In this document: piece by piece, positions 6,494 to 7,869 of the stretch | Position numbering within the stretch: position 1 is the first letter of the stretch | Layout of the letters: the number at the start of each line of letters is the position of its first letter | NCBI GenBank assembly: GCA_946479895.1 | Contig: CAMLHT010000186.1 | Coordinates: forward strand, 1 to 7,869 | Length of the DNA stretch: 7,869 nt | Direction of reading: 5' to 3' | DNA from: an uncultured Gemmatimonadota bacterium | Lineage (GTDB): Bacteria > Gemmatimonadota > Gemmatimonadetes > Gemmatimonadales > Gemmatimonadaceae | Notes under the pieces: model-generated | The model's input: only the letters and a program-made list of their open reading frames with translations | What the model was told of the DNA's origin: nothing | Database searches by the model: none | Made by a program: the position numbers and the translations under genes

Positions 6494-7297
6494 TTACGGC
6501 TCGCGATGTCCGCTGTCAAGATTGCCGCCGTCGTTGCCACTCGTTCCGGCGGTCGTGGATGCAGGCAAGGTGACCGCACTGCGGAGTGCCCGCATCTGCG
6601 CCGCGGTATCGCGGCTTGCCGCGAGGAACTTGATCGGGTCCACCGACCGCCCTCGCGAGTGCACCTCGAAATGCACGTGGGGGCCCGTCGCGAGCCCGGT
6701 GGATCCGACGCGGGCGATCGTCTGGCCGGCGTTCACCTGGTCGCCGACCCGCACGAGCGCCTTGTCGCAGTGCGCGTAGAGCGTGACGACGTCTCCGGAG
6801 TGCGCCACCTCGACGGTCAGGCCATAGCCGAGGCGCCATCCGACGGACTTCACGCGGCCGGCGGCGGGGGCGACGATCGCCGTGCCGCGGTTCGCGGCGA
6901 GATCCACGCCCTTGTGCGAGCGGAAGACGTCGAGGATCGGGTGGAGGCGCGACGAGTTGAAGCTGCTCGTGATCTGTGCCGCCGCGACCGGCATGATCAT
7001 GTCCTTCGGCGGCAGCTTCGCGGCGCGCTCGGCCATCGCCTGGAGGATCTGGACGCTGTCGAGCAGGCCGACGACTGTGCGCTGCGACTCGGCGAGGCGG
7101 TCGGCCGTCACGGTGGCGAGCTTCGTGGTCTCACCCGTGTAGGTTGCGGCGCCGGCGACGACGATGAACGCCGTCATGCCGACGCTGATGAGGGAGCGCG
7201 TGGTGACCGTCACCTGGCGCGTGCGGGCGCCGGGCGTCGGGGGGACGAGCAGGACCGTCCAGCCCGGGCTGCGAGTCTTCTTTCGCGGGGTCGACAT
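6494..7297 (-). CDS. Membrane-anchored M23 (LytM-type) peptidoglycan endopeptidase
   Basis: This 267-residue protein has a basic cytoplasmic N-terminus (MSTPRKKTRS), one membrane helix at about 34-54, a short helical linker (about 57-98), and a C-terminal M23/LytM domain (about 104-224). All expected active-site residues are present: HKGVD (H128, D132), YAH (H176) and HVHFEVH (H207, H209). It is therefore probably an active zinc endopeptidase that cuts peptide cross-links in the periplasm, and not a degenerate LytM activator. The last 40 residues are Ser/Thr/Gly-rich. The start at 7297 follows the upstream bactofilin stop with one base between (TGA-c-ATG), so translation is probably coupled. 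M23 enzymes next to bactofilin genes are a known pairing in cell-shape control, which fits this context. Which muropeptide bond is cut cannot be told from sequence. Confidence 0.93.
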   Translation of the reverse strand: MSTPRKKTRSPGWTVLLVPPTPGARTRQVTVTTRSLISVGMTAFIVVAGAATYTGETTKLATVTADRLAESQRTVVGLLDSVQILQAMAERAAKLPPKDMIMPVAAAQITSSFNSSRLHPILDVFRSHKGVDLAANRGTAIVAPAAGRVKSVGWRLGYGLTVEVAHSGDVVTLYAHCDKALVRVGDQVNAGQTIARVGSTGLATGPHVHFEVHSRGRSVDPIKFLAASRDTAAQMRALRSAVTLPASTTAGTSGNDGGNLDSGHREP

Positions 7298-7298
7298 G

Positions 7299-7739
7299 TC
7301 AGCGTCCCCGGCCGGTGGCCGCGGGCAGCTGCGGCGCGTTCGCGATCTCCAGCCGGCGCGCGGAGCCCGTCGGCGCGGTGACCGCGGCCGGCGGCGTGGC
7401 GCCGATGGAGACCTGGCCGTGGATCGTCGCGCCCTCGCGGAGGACCATGAGGTTCGCGCGGATCTCGCCGAGCACCGACGCGCCGGTCTCGATCTCGATG
7501 CGGCCGCTCGCGTGGACGTTGCCCTGGATCTGGCCCGCGACGACCACGTCCTTCGCTTCGACGTCGCCGACGACGAAGCCGCCGGCGCCGACGATGAGGG
7601 AGCCGACACGGTGGGATGGCCCCTCGACCCGGCCCTCGACCCGGACGGTACCATCGGTGTCCAGCTCGCCCCGGATCACGAGGCGATCATGGATGACCGA
7701 GTACCCAGCCGACGACTTGTTCGAGCCCAGCATAGCCAT
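7299..7739 (-). CDS. Bactofilin, first gene of the bactofilin/M23 operon
   Basis: This 146-residue bactofilin has a core at about 14-112 with regular short strands: VIHDRLVIRGELDTDG, VRVEGRVEGPS, LIVGAGGFVVGDV, VVVAGQIQGNV, IEIETGASVLGEI, MVLREGATIHGQV. The C-terminal tail (113-146) is rich in Ala, Pro and Thr and probably disordered. Its N-terminus (MAMLGSNKSS) differs from the Met-Phe/basic type of the two downstream bactofilins, so it may bind the membrane differently or through partners. The ATG at 7739 has a GGAGGG site 6 bases upstream; the second Met (7733) is less well spaced. It is the first visible gene of the operon and abuts the M23 gene by one base. It most likely polymerises and holds the M23 enzyme at a membrane site; that role is inferred from family and position. 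Confidence 0.9.
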   Translation of the reverse strand: MAMLGSNKSSAGYSVIHDRLVIRGELDTDGTVRVEGRVEGPSHRVGSLIVGAGGFVVGDVEAKDVVVAGQIQGNVHASGRIEIETGASVLGEIRANLMVLREGATIHGQVSIGATPPAAVTAPTGSARRLEIANAPQLPAATGRGR

Positions 7740-7869
7740 CTACGACCCTCCAGCCGACAATACGACCGTTACGTGGAGCATGAGGATGGCGGAAGCAGGA
7801 GGCATCCGCCAGAGCGTCCCACCTCGACCGAAGAGAGACCGGTGGTCGAGGGAACGGCGCGACATCGCG
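7740..7869 (-). promoter_or_regulatory. Leader region of the bactofilin/M23 operon, with hairpin
   Basis: The 130 bases upstream of the first bactofilin hold the GGAGGG ribosome site (7751-7746) and a perfect 8-bp inverted repeat, CCTCGACC (7822-7829) and GGTCGAGG (7844-7851), around 14 bases. It may be a terminator of an upstream gene, an operator or an mRNA leader hairpin; no T-tract follows. I see no convincing sigma-70 promoter. A 41-codon open frame (7865-7740) ends in TAG directly before the bactofilin ATG, but other frames here are open too, so I do not call it a gene. Confidence 0.35.

Noticed and set aside
5671..7381. Two long plus-strand frames (5671-6477 and 5990-7381) antisense to the bactofilin/M23 operon
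   Set aside because: Both lie opposite genes with clear families and ribosome sites, and neither shows a domain or its own start signal.

Overview
The window is GC-rich (roughly two thirds G+C by eye) and bacterial. It is densely coded, with Shine-Dalgarno sites on some genes. The mix of genes suggests a Gram-negative environmental bacterium: a secreted M14 peptidase with an Ala-Gln signal cleavage site, a membrane-fused aminopropyltransferase, a CvrA/NhaP2-type antiporter, and a three-bactofilin/M23 cluster. The intergenic repeat (CCCGAGCG...AGCGAGGGACCTGC) is of a kind I associate with Gemmatimonadota and Acidobacteriota. Gemmatimonadota is my best guess, but nothing here proves it.

Layout. 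(1) 1-1108, minus: 5' part of a secreted M14 zinc carboxypeptidase whose 3' end lies beyond base 1. (2) 1109-1367: divergent intergenic region with a polypyrimidine leader for the M14 gene and two facing arrays of a GTGGGA hexamer, each able to form a G-quadruplex and together able to form a 23-bp hairpin. (3) 1368-3875, plus: an 835-residue membrane protein with a duplicated transmembrane half fused to a spermidine-synthase-like domain. (4) 3876-3989: a 28-bp-stem inverted repeat of a dispersed intergenic type. (5) 3990-5480, plus: a CPA1 K+(Na+)/H+ antiporter of the NhaP2/CvrA type. (6) 5489-5511: a perfect 9-bp hairpin where this gene and the bactofilin operon converge. (7) 7739-5497, minus: an operon of bactofilin, membrane-anchored M23 peptidase, bactofilin, bactofilin. 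(8) 7740-7869: leader or promoter region with a hairpin.

How the genes work together. The minus-strand operon is the only clear functional unit. Bactofilins are cytoplasmic beta-helical polymers that bind the inner membrane and position cell-wall enzymes. The M23 protein has one membrane helix and a full set of LytM active-site residues, so it fits as the wall hydrolase they position. The other three genes look like ordinary single genes with no evident link to each other. I found no CRISPR array, tRNA, rRNA, insertion sequence or defence system. I also found no clearly undescribed system. The least explained items are the facing hexamer arrays and the altered nucleotide-binding loop of the fused aminopropyltransferase.
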